DNA of 64,000 nt. Origin: Streptomyces akebiae. Lineage in GTDB: Bacteria; Actinomycetota; Actinomycetes; Streptomycetales; Streptomycetaceae. The stretch is from contig NZ_CP080647.1 in assembly GCF_019599145.1 (NCBI RefSeq), positions 2,418,001 to 2,482,000 on the forward strand, written 5' to 3'. Below the pieces are notes generated by a model, which saw nothing but the letters and a program-made list of their open reading frames with translations, made no database searches and was not told the DNA's origin. Each line of letters starts with the position of its first letter. Position 1 is the first letter of the stretch. This document shows positions 25,468-33,999 of this stretch, one piece after another. The position numbers were made by a program, and so were the translations under genes.

Positions 25468-26376
25468 TCACGTACGACGGTAACGACCGAACAGGAACCC
25501 GGACTCCTCCAGCAGCGACGCCAGGGCGAAGCGCTTGGGCACCGCCACCGAGGGTCCCCCGGCGATCCGCTGCGCGTCCCCCGCCGTGAGCATCGGCGAC
25601 ACGGTCAGACAGAGTTCGTCGAGGACGTCGGCGGCGATCAGCTGGCCCAACACGCGCGGGCCGCCCTCGGTGAGCAGCCGGGTGAGACCCAGGTCGGCGA
25701 GGGCCCGTACGGCGCGGGCGGGGTCGACGCCCATCCCGTCCCCGGCGACCACCACCCGGACCCCCGCCTTCTCGGCGGTGGCGACCCGGTCCGGGGCCGC
25801 GGCGGCCCCGGTGAGCAGCAGCGTGGGCGTCAGCGGCGAGGTGAACAGCGGCAGCGAGAAGTCGAGGTCCAGACTCGCGCTCACCACGGCGACAGCCGGC
25901 GCGGGAGTCTGTCCGGCCGCCCGGCGCGCCTCCGCGAACGCCTCACGCGCACGTGCGGGTCGGTACCCCTCCTGCCGTACCGTCTCGGCGCCGACGATCA
26001 CCACGTCCGCGAGCCCGCGCAGCGTGCCGAAGATCCGCATGTCTGCGTCGCTGGAGATCGGCTGTGAGCGTCCACCGTGCTGGGCCGCGCCGTCGAGGGT
26101 GGACACCATGTTGGCCCGCAGCCACGGCTCCCGCCCGCCCGGCGCGGGCTCGGGGTACGCGTACGCCGCCGCCAGTTCGTCGAGACTCCACTCCCGCTCC
26201 ACGAGATCCGACCTTCCGGCCGCCGCCGGGGACCGGCCGTCCCGCGCGCCCGGTGTCCGGGCCCCCGCCGGGCCCTCACCCCCGCCCACCGCCGACACCT
26301 CGGCCGCACTCGCCCCACCGGTCGCTTCCGGTGTCCGGGCCGCTGTCTCTTCGGTCACAGGGAACAGGCGTCGCAT
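25468..26376 (-). CDS. Pyrimidine reductase-family protein (RibD C-terminal / DHFR-like)
   Basis: NADPH-dependent reductase of the RibD C-terminal (bacterial DHFR-like) family, 302 aa. Motifs include ANMVSTLDGAAQ near residue 105 and LLTEGGPRVLGQLIAADVLDELCLT near residue 215, as in riboflavin-pathway reductases. There is no deaminase domain, so it is a free-standing reductase and could act on the riboflavin intermediate or another lactone or ketone. The ATG at 26376 (MRRLFPVTEETA) is preferred to upstream in-frame starts that would run into the opposite gene's promoter. It is divergent from zapE, with a 37-bp gap. Confidence 0.85.
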   Translation of the reverse strand: MRRLFPVTEETAARTPEATGGASAAEVSAVGGGEGPAGARTPGARDGRSPAAAGRSDLVEREWSLDELAAAYAYPEPAPGGREPWLRANMVSTLDGAAQHGGRSQPISSDADMRIFGTLRGLADVVIVGAETVRQEGYRPARAREAFAEARRAAGQTPAPAVAVVSASLDLDFSLPLFTSPLTPTLLLTGAAAAPDRVATAEKAGVRVVVAGDGMGVDPARAVRALADLGLTRLLTEGGPRVLGQLIAADVLDELCLTVSPMLTAGDAQRIAGGPSVAVPKRFALASLLEESGFLFGRYRRT

Positions 26377-26413
26377 GTCGTGCAGTGTGGCACGACCCTT
26401 AGACTCGGTAACC

Positions 26414-27520
26414 GTGTCGTCGTCCTCAGCCACCGTGTCCGGAATCGGTCCGATACCCGAAGCGGCCCCCGCGTCCCTGTGCACCCGCGAGCCCCATGTC
26501 CCCGCGGACCGGCTCGTCGCCGAGATGGTGCCGCCGCCCCGCTTCGACTCGGTGCGCTTCGAGACCTACATCCCGGACCCGAACCAGCCCAGCCAGACCG
26601 AGGCCGTCCGCGTCCTGAGCGGTTTCGCGGCGGGCCTCGGCGGCGCGCACGCGACCGGCGCCGGCCGGCGGGGCTTTCTCGGCTTCGGCCGGGCGAAGGC
26701 CCCCAAGGTCCCGGCGGGCCCTCGCGGCGTCTACCTGGACGGCGGGTACGGCGTCGGCAAGACGCACCTCCTCGCCTCCCTCTGGCACGCCACCCCGGCC
26801 GAACCCTCCCTCAAGGCCTTCGGCACCTTCGTGGAGCTGACGAACCTGGTGGGCGCCCTCGGTTTCCAGAAGACGGTCCAGACCCTTTCCGGCCACCGCC
26901 TGCTGTGCATCGACGAGTTCGAGCTGGACGACCCGGGCGACACGGTCTTGGTGTCGACTCTGCTCGGCAAGCTGGTCGACGCGGGCGTGGCACTGGCCGC
27001 CACCTCGAACACGTTGCCGGGCAAGCTCGGTGAGGGCCGGTTCGCGGCGGCCGACTTCCTGCGCGAGATCCAGGGCCTGTCCGCCCACTTCCGCGCCCTG
27101 CGGATCGACGGCGAGGACTACCGCCACCGCGGTCTGCCCGAGGCTCCGGCGCCGTACTCCGAAGAGGAGGTCACCAAGGCGGCGTACGCCACGGAGGGCG
27201 CCTCGCTCGACGACTTCCCGCATCTGCTGGCCCACCTCGCGCGCGTCCACCCGAGCCGGTACGGCGCCCTGACGGACGGCCTCAAGGCGGTCTGTCTGAC
27301 GGGCGTCGAGCCGGTGCCGGACCAGTCCACGGCGCTGCGGCTGGTGGTGCTCGCCGACCGGCTGTACGACCGCGAGGTGCCCGTGCTCGCCTCGGGGCTG
27401 CCCTTCGACCGGCTGTTCAGCGAGGAGATGCTGAACGGCGGCTACCGCAAGAAGTACTTCCGCGCCATCTCCCGCCTCACCGCCCTCGCACGCGACGCCA
27501 AGCGACTCGTGGAGCACTGA
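26414..27520 (+). CDS. zapE: Cell division protein ZapE (AFG1-family ATPase)
   Basis: P-loop ATPase of the AFG1/ZapE family, 368 aa. Walker A is GGYGVGKTHLLAS near residue 114, Walker B is LLCIDEFELDDPGDT, sensor-type ATSNTLP follows, and the conserved C-terminal ending is RLTALARDAKRL. In Escherichia coli ZapE acts at the Z-ring; in actinobacteria the role is less clear. The GTG start at 26414 is chosen from homology (VSSSSATVSG onward) and the divergent neighbour. It is followed by an inverted repeat at 27630-27661. Confidence 0.9.
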   Translation: MSSSSATVSGIGPIPEAAPASLCTREPHVPADRLVAEMVPPPRFDSVRFETYIPDPNQPSQTEAVRVLSGFAAGLGGAHATGAGRRGFLGFGRAKAPKVPAGPRGVYLDGGYGVGKTHLLASLWHATPAEPSLKAFGTFVELTNLVGALGFQKTVQTLSGHRLLCIDEFELDDPGDTVLVSTLLGKLVDAGVALAATSNTLPGKLGEGRFAAADFLREIQGLSAHFRALRIDGEDYRHRGLPEAPAPYSEEEVTKAAYATEGASLDDFPHLLAHLARVHPSRYGALTDGLKAVCLTGVEPVPDQSTALRLVVLADRLYDREVPVLASGLPFDRLFSEEMLNGGYRKKYFRAISRLTALARDAKRLVEH

Positions 27521-27629
27521 GCCCACAGCCACCGGGCGTGGCGCCGCCCAGGAGAACTCCCCCAGGTCAAGGGCCGATTCCAGCCAACTCGACCTCGCTT
27601 TTCAGGCTCTCTTCAGCTCGCAACGTTAA

Positions 27630-27661
27630 GTTAACCCTGCAAACAACTTTGCAGGGTTAAC
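27630..27661. promoter_or_regulatory. 14-bp perfect inverted repeat
   Basis: GTTAACCCTGCAAA and TTTGCAGGGTTAAC flank a CAAC loop. It lies 110 bp after zapE and about 95 bp before a small secreted protein gene. It could terminate zapE transcription, but the lack of a T-run and the adjacent direct repeats favour an operator. Confidence 0.65.
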
Positions 27662-27667
27662 GTGTTT

Positions 27668-27700
27668 CTTGACCAGTGGTTGACCATCGGTTGACCAAGT
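27668..27700. promoter_or_regulatory. Three 11-bp direct repeats, PHO-box-like
   Basis: Units CTTGACCAGTG, GTTGACCATCG and GTTGACCAAGT start at 27668, 27679 and 27690. The 11-bp period and the GTTSACC core resemble PhoP PHO-box direct repeat units (GTTCACC core), with one core mismatch. They lie upstream of the small secreted protein gene and the carbonic anhydrase/SulP pair. Confidence 0.5.
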
Positions 27701-27755
27701 CGAGCAAGTGTCGACGTGCGGGAGACACCCGGAACTGCCAGTGGGGAGGCTCATA

Positions 27756-28154
27756 TTGCGAGGTACGACGACCCGGACCGTCTTTTCGGCCCTAGCCGCC
27801 GTCCTGCTCACCCTGGCGTTCTTCACTCCCACGACATCCTTCGCAGCCGCGCACACGCTTGGTCACGTCAAGGCCAAAGCCGAGCCCGGAAACACCCTCA
27901 CCGCGAAGCCGTTGCGTGACACGGCGGTCACCCACCGCATGTGCGCACCCTCACAGGACCCGACCGGTCCGCACCGCACACGCGACCGGCATCGCATCAC
28001 CACCCACACCGTTCCCGGGACGCCCGCGCGTCCGCCGCTGGGGGAGAACCCGGCGGCCGCGAGCGCACCCGAACGGCCCTCGGCCCCGCACCACCGGGCG
28101 TCGAGACCTCTCACGGCCCACACCCCGGCCGTTCTCCAGGTCTTCCGCTGCTGA
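27756..28154 (+). CDS. Small secreted protein of unknown function
   Basis: Predicted exported protein of 132 aa. The start is a TTG at 27756 with GGGGAGG six bases upstream, a much better site than any ATG. The signal peptide is TRTVFSALAAVLLTLAFF then SFAAAHTLG. The mature part is polar, rich in Arg, His, Pro and Thr and has two cysteines. It lies 79 bp upstream of a carbonic anhydrase gene on the same strand and may share its transcript. I recognise no family. Confidence 0.6.
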   Translation: MRGTTTRTVFSALAAVLLTLAFFTPTTSFAAAHTLGHVKAKAEPGNTLTAKPLRDTAVTHRMCAPSQDPTGPHRTRDRHRITTHTVPGTPARPPLGENPAAASAPERPSAPHHRASRPLTAHTPAVLQVFRC

Positions 28155-28233
28155 GCCGCGGAGCGCCTGTTCCCCCCACTCTGTCGTGCAAGCCCGACGC
28201 GCCACGAGGCGCGCCAGGAGGAGTCACCACATC

Positions 28234-28812
28234 ATGCAGCCCCTCATCGACAACGCCCGTACGTTCGGACAGCGCCCTGAGGAGTTCGCCAGGCTGGCCG
28301 AAGGCCAGTCCCCCGAGGTCCTGTTCATCACCTGCTCCGACTCGCGGGTCGTCCCGGCCCTGATCACGGGCGCCCGCCCCGGCGAGCTGTTCGAACTGCG
28401 CACCGCGGGCAACATCGTCCCGCCCTACGCCGCCGACCGCCCCACCGGTGAGACGGCCACCATCGAGTACGCCGTGGAGGTCCTCGGCGTCACCGACATC
28501 GTGGTCTGCGGACACTCGCACTGCGGCGCCGTGGGCGCCCTGGTGCGCGGCGACGACCTGGACGCCGTACCGGCCGTCCGCGACTGGCTGACCAACGCCA
28601 CCCCCCGCCCGCAAGGGGCGGTCGAGGACCCGACGGTCGCCGACGGCGTGCAGAACCACGTCCTCAGCCAGCTGCTGCGCCTGCGCTCCTACCCGTGCGT
28701 GGAGAAGCGCCTCGCGGACGGACGGCTGCGGTTGCGCGGCTGGTACTACGAGGTCCACACGGGTGCCGTGCGCGAACACCGCGCGGACACCGACAAGTTC
28801 GAGACCCTGTGA
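28234..28812 (+). CDS. Beta-class carbonic anhydrase
   Basis: Zinc enzyme interconverting carbon dioxide and bicarbonate, 192 aa. Zinc ligands are Cys34 (ITCSDSR), His94 and Cys97 (GHSHCGAV); the catalytic dyad is Asp36/Arg38. The ATG at 28234 is preceded by CAGGAGGAG, which decides the start. Its TGA overlaps the GTG of the SulP transporter gene (GTGA), so the two are probably co-translated. Beta-CA with SulP is a known pairing for bicarbonate supply, which suggests this unit feeds bicarbonate to the cell. Confidence 0.94.
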   Translation: MQPLIDNARTFGQRPEEFARLAEGQSPEVLFITCSDSRVVPALITGARPGELFELRTAGNIVPPYAADRPTGETATIEYAVEVLGVTDIVVCGHSHCGAVGALVRGDDLDAVPAVRDWLTNATPRPQGAVEDPTVADGVQNHVLSQLLRLRSYPCVEKRLADGRLRLRGWYYEVHTGAVREHRADTDKFETL

Positions 28813-30353
28813 CCGGCGGCCAGGTGTCCGAGATGAACTCCAAGACCTCTCCCCAGCCCCCGTCCTCCCCCTCCCGCTTCCCCCATCTGCGACAGGACTT
28901 CGGCGCCTCGCTCGTCGTGTTCCTGGTCGCCCTCCCCCTGTGCGTCGGCGTCGCCGTCGCCTCGGGGGTACCGGCCGAACTCGGCCTGGTCACCGGCATC
29001 GTGGGCGGTATCGTCGCCGGTCTGATGCCCGGCAGCAGCCTCCAGGTCTCCGGCCCGGCGGCCGGTCTGACCGTGCTGGTCTTCGAGGCGGTCCGCCAGT
29101 TCGGGCTGCCCGCCCTCGGCGTGATCGTGCTCGCCGCCGGTCTGCTCCAACTCGCCATGGGCGCGCTGAAGCTGGGCCGTTGGTTCCGCGCCATATCCGT
29201 CTCCGTCGTCGAGGGCATGCTCGCCGGCATCGGCCTGGTGATCATCGCCGGCCAGCTCTACGCGGCGGCCGGTCTGAAGGCCCCCGCCTCGGGCATCGAC
29301 AAGATCGCGGGCCTGCCCGGCGCCTTCGTCGACGCCGTCGGCAGCACCACCGCACTCGCCTCGCTGGCGGTCGGCGCGGGCACCATCGCGGTGATGGTGC
29401 TGTGGAAGCGCCTGCCGAAGAAGGTCCAGCTGGTTCCCGGCGCGCTCGCCGCGGTCCTGCTGGCCACCGGCGCCTCCCTGGCCTTCAGCCTCCCGGTGGC
29501 GAACGTCGAGGTGAAGGGCCTGCTGGACGTGATCCAGCCCCCCGGCCTGGACGCCTTCGGCCAGCTCGCCGACGTGGCGCTGCTCGGCACGATCCTCGCC
29601 TTCACCCTCATCGCCTCCGCCGAGAGCCTGTTCAGCGCGGCGGCCGTGGACCGGATGCACGACGGTCCGCGCACCGAGTACGACAAGGAGCTGATGGCCC
29701 AGGGCGCCGGCAACACCGTGTGCGGGCTGCTGGGCGCGCTGCCGATGACGGCGGTGATCGTTCGTAGCTCCGCCAACCTCCAGGCCGGCGCGAAGACGAA
29801 GGCCTCCCGGGTCCTGCACGGCGTCTGGCTGCTGCTCTTCGCGGCCCTGCTGCCGGGTGCGCTCGCCCTGATTCCGCTCCCCGCCCTGGCCGGCATCCTC
29901 GTCCACGCGGGCTGGAAGCTGATCCCCTTCCGGGAGGTCGTCTCCCTGTGGCGCAGCCACCGGGGCGAGGCGCTGATCCTGGTCGCCACGGCCGTGGCGA
30001 TCGTCGCGGTCAACATGTTCGAGGGCGTCCTGATCGGTCTGGCCCTGTCCGTGGCCAAGACCGCCTGGGAGGCCTCGCACATCAAGCTGGAGGTCATCGA
30101 CAAGGGCGCCGGGCCGGTCCAGGCCTACCTCTCCGGCAACGCGACCTTCCTGCGCCTGCCGAAGATCCTGGACGACCTGGAGTCCCTCCCCCAGGACCGC
30201 CCCGTGGAACTCCACCTCACCGGCCTCCACCACCTGGACCACGCCTGCCGCACCGCCCTGGAGAACTGGGCGGCCCGGCACAGCACGACGGGTACGGAAC
30301 CGGTACGCATGACGGTCCCGGAGCCGGAGAAGGCGACGTCAGGCACGTCCTGA
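28809..30353 (+). CDS. SulP-family anion transporter (likely bicarbonate)
   Basis: Membrane transporter of the SulP/SLC26 family, about 514 aa, with many hydrophobic helices (for example SLVVFLVALPLCVGVAVASG and GMLAGIGLVIIAGQL) and a C-terminal STAS-like domain after about residue 420. Its coupling to carbonic anhydrase makes bicarbonate the likely substrate rather than sulfate (inference). The GTG at 28809 overlaps the upstream stop (GTGA); an internal ATG at 28833 is the alternative. A 16-bp hairpin ends the unit at 30364-30403. Confidence 0.88.
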   Translation: MTGGQVSEMNSKTSPQPPSSPSRFPHLRQDFGASLVVFLVALPLCVGVAVASGVPAELGLVTGIVGGIVAGLMPGSSLQVSGPAAGLTVLVFEAVRQFGLPALGVIVLAAGLLQLAMGALKLGRWFRAISVSVVEGMLAGIGLVIIAGQLYAAAGLKAPASGIDKIAGLPGAFVDAVGSTTALASLAVGAGTIAVMVLWKRLPKKVQLVPGALAAVLLATGASLAFSLPVANVEVKGLLDVIQPPGLDAFGQLADVALLGTILAFTLIASAESLFSAAAVDRMHDGPRTEYDKELMAQGAGNTVCGLLGALPMTAVIVRSSANLQAGAKTKASRVLHGVWLLLFAALLPGALALIPLPALAGILVHAGWKLIPFREVVSLWRSHRGEALILVATAVAIVAVNMFEGVLIGLALSVAKTAWEASHIKLEVIDKGAGPVQAYLSGNATFLRLPKILDDLESLPQDRPVELHLTGLHHLDHACRTALENWAARHSTTGTEPVRMTVPEPEKATSGTS

Positions 30354-30363
30354 CCCAGCCACG

Positions 30364-30403
30364 GCCTGTGGTGCCCCGGCTTGGAGACCGGGGCACCACA
30401 GGC
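30364..30403 (+). terminator. 16-bp perfect stem-loop after the SulP gene
   Basis: Left arm GCCTGTGGTGCCCCGG, 8-nt loop, right arm CCGGGGCACCACAGGC, followed by TTCTTG. One of the strongest intrinsic terminators in the window; it ends the carbonic anhydrase/SulP transcript. Confidence 0.85.
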
Positions 30404-30421
30404 TTCTTGCTCGCTTCAGTG

Positions 30422-30471
30422 GGCGCAGGCGACACCCTGCAAGCGTGGCGCAGGCGGCACCCTGCAAACGC
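30422..30471. repeat. 25-bp direct repeat
   Basis: Two adjacent copies of a 25-bp unit beginning GGCGCAGGCGRCACCCTGCA (starts 30422 and 30447), with two or three differences, between the SulP terminator and the slipin gene. It is probably part of the slipin promoter region; function unknown. Confidence 0.75.
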
Positions 30472-30570
30472 CGGCGAGCGCCCCACCCCCGCAACCGACA
30501 CTCGCCCCACCCCTCACCTCCGGCATATCGTGGTATTCACACAGAAAGCGGACGGCTCAAGGGGGTCGTC

Positions 30571-31431
30571 ATGGTCGAGACGCTGGTCATCACCGCCGCG
30601 GCGATCGGCTCCGCCGCAGTCGTCTACGTCGCCGCCGCGGCCCGGGTCGTGAAGCAGTACGAACGAGGCGTGGTCTTCCGCCTCGGCCGGCTGCTGGACA
30701 CCCCCAGAACACCCGGCTTCACCATGGTCGTCCCCGGTATCGACCACATCCGCAAGGTCAACATGCAGATCGTGACGATGCCCGTCCCGGCCCAGGAGGG
30801 CATCACCCGCGACAACGTCACCGTCCGTGTCGACGCGGTGGTCTACTTCAAGGTCGTCGACGCGGCCAGCGCGGTCGTACAGGTCGAGGACTACCGCTTC
30901 GCCGTCTCCCAGATGGCCCAGACCTCCCTGCGCTCCATCATCGGCAAGAGCGATCTCGACGACCTCCTCTCCAACCGCGAGAAGCTCAACCAGGGCCTGG
31001 AGCTGATGATCGACAGCCCCGCCGTGGAGTGGGGCGTCACCATCGACCGGGTCGAGATCAAGGACGTGTCCCTCCCCGACACCATGAAGCGCTCCATGGC
31101 CCGCCAGGCCGAGGCCGACCGCGAGCGCCGCGCCCGCATCATCAACGCGGACGCGGAGCTGCAGGCGTCGAGGAAGCTCGCCGAGGCCGCGAAGGAGATG
31201 GCCGACACCCCCTCCGCCCTCCAACTCCGCCTGTTGCAGACGGTGGTCGCGGTGGCCGCCGAGAAGAACTCCACCCTCGTCCTCCCCTTCCCGGTGGAAC
31301 TCCTCCGCTTCCTGGAACGATCCCAGGCGGGCCCCCCACCGGGCCCCCCGCCTGACCTCGCACGCCCACGCCCCCAGCAGCCCCCCTCGCCTCCTCCCGC
31401 CCCACCCTTCCCACCCCCTCCGACCGAGTGA
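30571..31431 (+). CDS. SPFH/Band 7 slipin-family protein
   Basis: Membrane-anchored SPFH protein of the slipin (stomatin) type, 286 aa. A single N-terminal membrane segment (LVITAAAIGSAAVVYVAAAA) is followed by the SPFH domain with EYERG-like QYERGVVFRLGR and VRVDAVVYFKV, then a charged coiled region (RQAEADRERRARIINADAELQA) and a Pro-rich tail (PPPGPPP). Such proteins form large oligomers in membrane microdomains. The usual NfeD partner is not adjacent. The ATG at 30571 has AAGGGGG upstream. Confidence 0.92.
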   Translation: MVETLVITAAAIGSAAVVYVAAAARVVKQYERGVVFRLGRLLDTPRTPGFTMVVPGIDHIRKVNMQIVTMPVPAQEGITRDNVTVRVDAVVYFKVVDAASAVVQVEDYRFAVSQMAQTSLRSIIGKSDLDDLLSNREKLNQGLELMIDSPAVEWGVTIDRVEIKDVSLPDTMKRSMARQAEADRERRARIINADAELQASRKLAEAAKEMADTPSALQLRLLQTVVAVAAEKNSTLVLPFPVELLRFLERSQAGPPPGPPPDLARPRPQQPPSPPPAPPFPPPPTE

Positions 31432-31469
31432 CACGGGCGACGACTCCTCGTCCGACCTCTACGCGCGTG

Positions 31470-31491
31470 GTTCACGCGGCGCTGACCGCGT
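31470..31491 (+). promoter_or_regulatory. PHO-box candidate before the PhoX-type gene
   Basis: Two 11-bp units, GTTCACGCGGC (31470) and GCTGACCGCGT (31481), match the PhoP direct-repeat core GTTCACC at 6/7 and 5/7 positions. They lie 50 bp upstream of a secreted phosphatase gene, where a PHO box would be expected. Confidence 0.6.
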
Positions 31492-31541
31492 GATACACAC
31501 AGGCGGGTCACATCCTGTCCGCCAACAGGAAGGTTGTCCCC

Positions 31542-32912
31542 GTGTCAGTGACCCGCCGTCAGGCCCTCGCCCGCTCGGGCGCCGGTATCGCAGGTATCGC
31601 GTTCACCGGAGCCCTCTCCGAACTCTTCGTGGGCACGGCCACCGCGCAGAGCCCCCTCGGCCATTCCGGCTACGGCCCCCTGATCCCCGACCCGAACGGC
31701 CTGCTCGATCTACCGAAGGGTTTCCGCTATCGGGTCCTCTCCCGCGAGGGCGACCCCCTCCGCTCGGGCGAGGGCCCGGTCCCCAGCAACCACGACGGCA
31801 TGGCCGCCTTCCCCGGCAGACACGGCCGTGTGCACCTCGTCCGCAACCACGAGAACCGCCACAACGGCCGTATCCCGGTCCCCACCATCGAGGGCCTGAC
31901 CTACGACCCGATGGGCAAGGGCGGCTGTACGTCCCTCACGCTCGACGCCCGGGGCAAGGTCGTCGCGGAACGCGTCGCCATCGCCGGCACCGCGGTCAAC
32001 TGCGCCGGTGGGCCCACCCCTTGGGGCACCTGGCTGACCTGCGAGGAGAACGAGGACAAGGCCGGCACCAACGGCTACACCAAGGACCACGGCTTCATCT
32101 TCGAGGTCGACGCGGCCGACCCGCGGCGCTCGGGAGCCGTACCGCTCACCGCGATGGGCCGCTTCCAGCACGAGGCGATCGCGGTGGACCCGAAGCGGGG
32201 AGTCGTCTACGAGACGGAGGACGCCTTCCAACAGCCCTTCGGCCTCTTCTACCGCTTCCTCCCCAACAAGCCGAAGGGCGGCCTCGGTTCACTGCGCGCG
32301 GGCGGCCGCCTCCAGGCGATGCGCGTCCCCGGCGTACCCGACCTGTCCCCCATCCAGGAGCCCGGCGCCTGCTTCGAGGGCATCGAATGGGTCGACGTCC
32401 CCGACCCCCTGGCAGCACAGACCCCCATCCGCCACCAGGACTTCGGCCCCCAGGGCATCACCCACGCGCAGAAACTGGAAGGCTGCTACTGGGGCGGCCG
32501 CTGCGTCTACTTCGTCTCCTCCTTCGCCCGCAGCTCGGAGGGCTCGGCCGCCGACCACTACGGCCAGATCTGGCGCTACGACCCCGACCACCGCACCCTC
32601 ACCCTGGTCATCGCCTTCGGCCCCGACACCGACCTCCAACTCCCCGGCGAATCCCCCGACAACATCTGCCTCGCCCCCTCCGGCGGCCTCATGGTCTGCG
32701 AGGACGGCAACGGCGCCCAGCACGTCTACGGCGTCACCCGCCGCGGCGAGGTGTACGCCATGGCCCGCAACGCCCAGAACATCGGCACCGCCGAGGAACC
32801 GGAATGGGGCGAGTTCGCGGGCGTCACCTTCTCCCCCGACGGCGACACGATGTACGTCAACTGCTACACCCCGGGCACGACCTTCGCGGTCACGGGGCCG
32901 TGGCGTCGCTGA
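31542..32912 (+). CDS. PhoX-type alkaline phosphatase, Tat-exported
   Basis: Secreted phosphatase of the PhoX family (DUF839), 456 aa. The N-terminus has a twin-arginine signal (TRRQALARSGAGIAG) ending near AQS. Conserved PhoX segments are seen: GMAAF, VRNHENR, GGTxTPWGTWLTCEEN-like (CAGGPTPWGTWLTCEE) and GEFAGVTFSPDG, which hold calcium and iron ligands. The GTG at 31542 is preceded by CAGGAAGG. A PHO-box candidate lies 50 bp upstream, so induction by phosphate limitation through PhoP is likely (inference). It converges on a MmyB-like regulator gene. Confidence 0.92.
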   Translation: MSVTRRQALARSGAGIAGIAFTGALSELFVGTATAQSPLGHSGYGPLIPDPNGLLDLPKGFRYRVLSREGDPLRSGEGPVPSNHDGMAAFPGRHGRVHLVRNHENRHNGRIPVPTIEGLTYDPMGKGGCTSLTLDARGKVVAERVAIAGTAVNCAGGPTPWGTWLTCEENEDKAGTNGYTKDHGFIFEVDAADPRRSGAVPLTAMGRFQHEAIAVDPKRGVVYETEDAFQQPFGLFYRFLPNKPKGGLGSLRAGGRLQAMRVPGVPDLSPIQEPGACFEGIEWVDVPDPLAAQTPIRHQDFGPQGITHAQKLEGCYWGGRCVYFVSSFARSSEGSAADHYGQIWRYDPDHRTLTLVIAFGPDTDLQLPGESPDNICLAPSGGLMVCEDGNGAQHVYGVTRRGEVYAMARNAQNIGTAEEPEWGEFAGVTFSPDGDTMYVNCYTPGTTFAVTGPWRR

Positions 32913-32924
32913 CGACACCTTCGG

Positions 32925-32965
32925 CGGGCTGCTCGCTGGACGAGATCCGGCCGGCCGGCAGCCCG
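32925..32965. terminator. Inverted repeat between convergent genes
   Basis: CGGGCTGC (32925-32932) and GCAGCCCG (32958-32965) flank a 25-nt loop exactly in the gap between the PhoX-type gene and the MmyB-like gene. Modest evidence for a bidirectional terminator. Confidence 0.4.
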
Positions 32966-33844
32966 TCACGGCGTGGAGAACAGGCCGGGCCCCGGAGGCG
33001 TGGGGCCGTCGGCGCGGACGCCGTTGGTGACCCGTAGGAACTCCAGTTTCTCCGCGTCGGTGGAACCCGCGGCCACCGTGTAGACGACGAGACGGATGTC
33101 GCAGCCCGGGACGGTGAGCACGTCGCAGTCGCAGATCACCTCGCCCACCTGGGGGTGGACGACGGTCTTGCGGGCCGAGACGTGCGGGCCGACCGTGCCC
33201 TCGTCCCACAGGCGGGCGAACTCCGCGCTGGTGGCCCGCAGTTCCTCCACAAGGTCGGTAAGGCCGCGGTCGCGGGGGTAGTCGATGAGAGCGGTGCGCA
33301 GGTCGGCGACGAGGGCGGGTTTCAGGGCGTCGTCGTCCTGGAGCACGGGCCAGGACGCGAGCCGGCTGGGCCCTGTGGCGAAGACCGCCCGTGCCAGGTT
33401 GCGCTCGTCGTGTGTCCGTGCGCTGGGGTCGCCCATCAGGACTGACCATGCGGGGGTCCAGGACAGCAAGGTCCAGTCGGCGCTGAACACGCCCGCGGGG
33501 AACTCCCCGAGGCGCGCCAGCATCCGTTGGACCCCGGCCGGAACATGCGTGGAGATCGTCCCCTCCTGGGGCGGCAGGAGGCCGGCCAGCCGGTAGGCGT
33601 GATCGCGTTCCATGGCCTGCAGTTGCAGTGCCCTGGCCAGGCTCGCGACGACCTGTGCCGAAGGGCTCTTGGCGCGCCCCTGTTCCAGGCGGACCACATA
33701 GTCGACGGACAGACCGGCGAGTTCGGCCAGTTCCTCGCGGCGCAGCCCCACCGCACGTCGTCCGGGCCGTGAGGTCAGTCCGACGTCGGCGGGAGAAAGA
33801 CGGTCGCGCCAGCGGTGCAGTGCCGTGCCCAGGGTCTCGTCCAC
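32966..33844 (-). CDS. MmyB-like XRE-family regulator
   Basis: Helix-turn-helix regulator of the XRE superfamily with a C-terminal MmyB-like ligand-binding domain, 292 aa. The HTH lies at about residues 35-70 (LRREELAELAGLSVDYVVRLEQGR), then the ligand domain with FSADWTLLSWTPAWSVLMGD and VVHPQVGEVICDCDVLTVPG. The GTG start at 33844 fits the family. It is divergent from a TIGR03086-type gene 156 bp away, which is the first candidate target. The ligand is not known; some members bind fatty acids. Confidence 0.9.
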   Translation of the reverse strand: MDETLGTALHRWRDRLSPADVGLTSRPGRRAVGLRREELAELAGLSVDYVVRLEQGRAKSPSAQVVASLARALQLQAMERDHAYRLAGLLPPQEGTISTHVPAGVQRMLARLGEFPAGVFSADWTLLSWTPAWSVLMGDPSARTHDERNLARAVFATGPSRLASWPVLQDDDALKPALVADLRTALIDYPRDRGLTDLVEELRATSAEFARLWDEGTVGPHVSARKTVVHPQVGEVICDCDVLTVPGCDIRLVVYTVAAGSTDAEKLEFLRVTNGVRADGPTPPGPGLFSTP

Positions 33845-33999
33845 TCGGCCATTGTGTCCGCCGGGCCGCCGTCGTGCCTGGTACTGGCTGTCCTACCGTC
33901 GCGGAGAGCACTGGCCGGTCTCTCGCCACGGGCCGAGAGTGGACGCATGACAACAACCACCTTCATCACTGTGCGGGCACCACGAAGGGGGGCTCTCCG

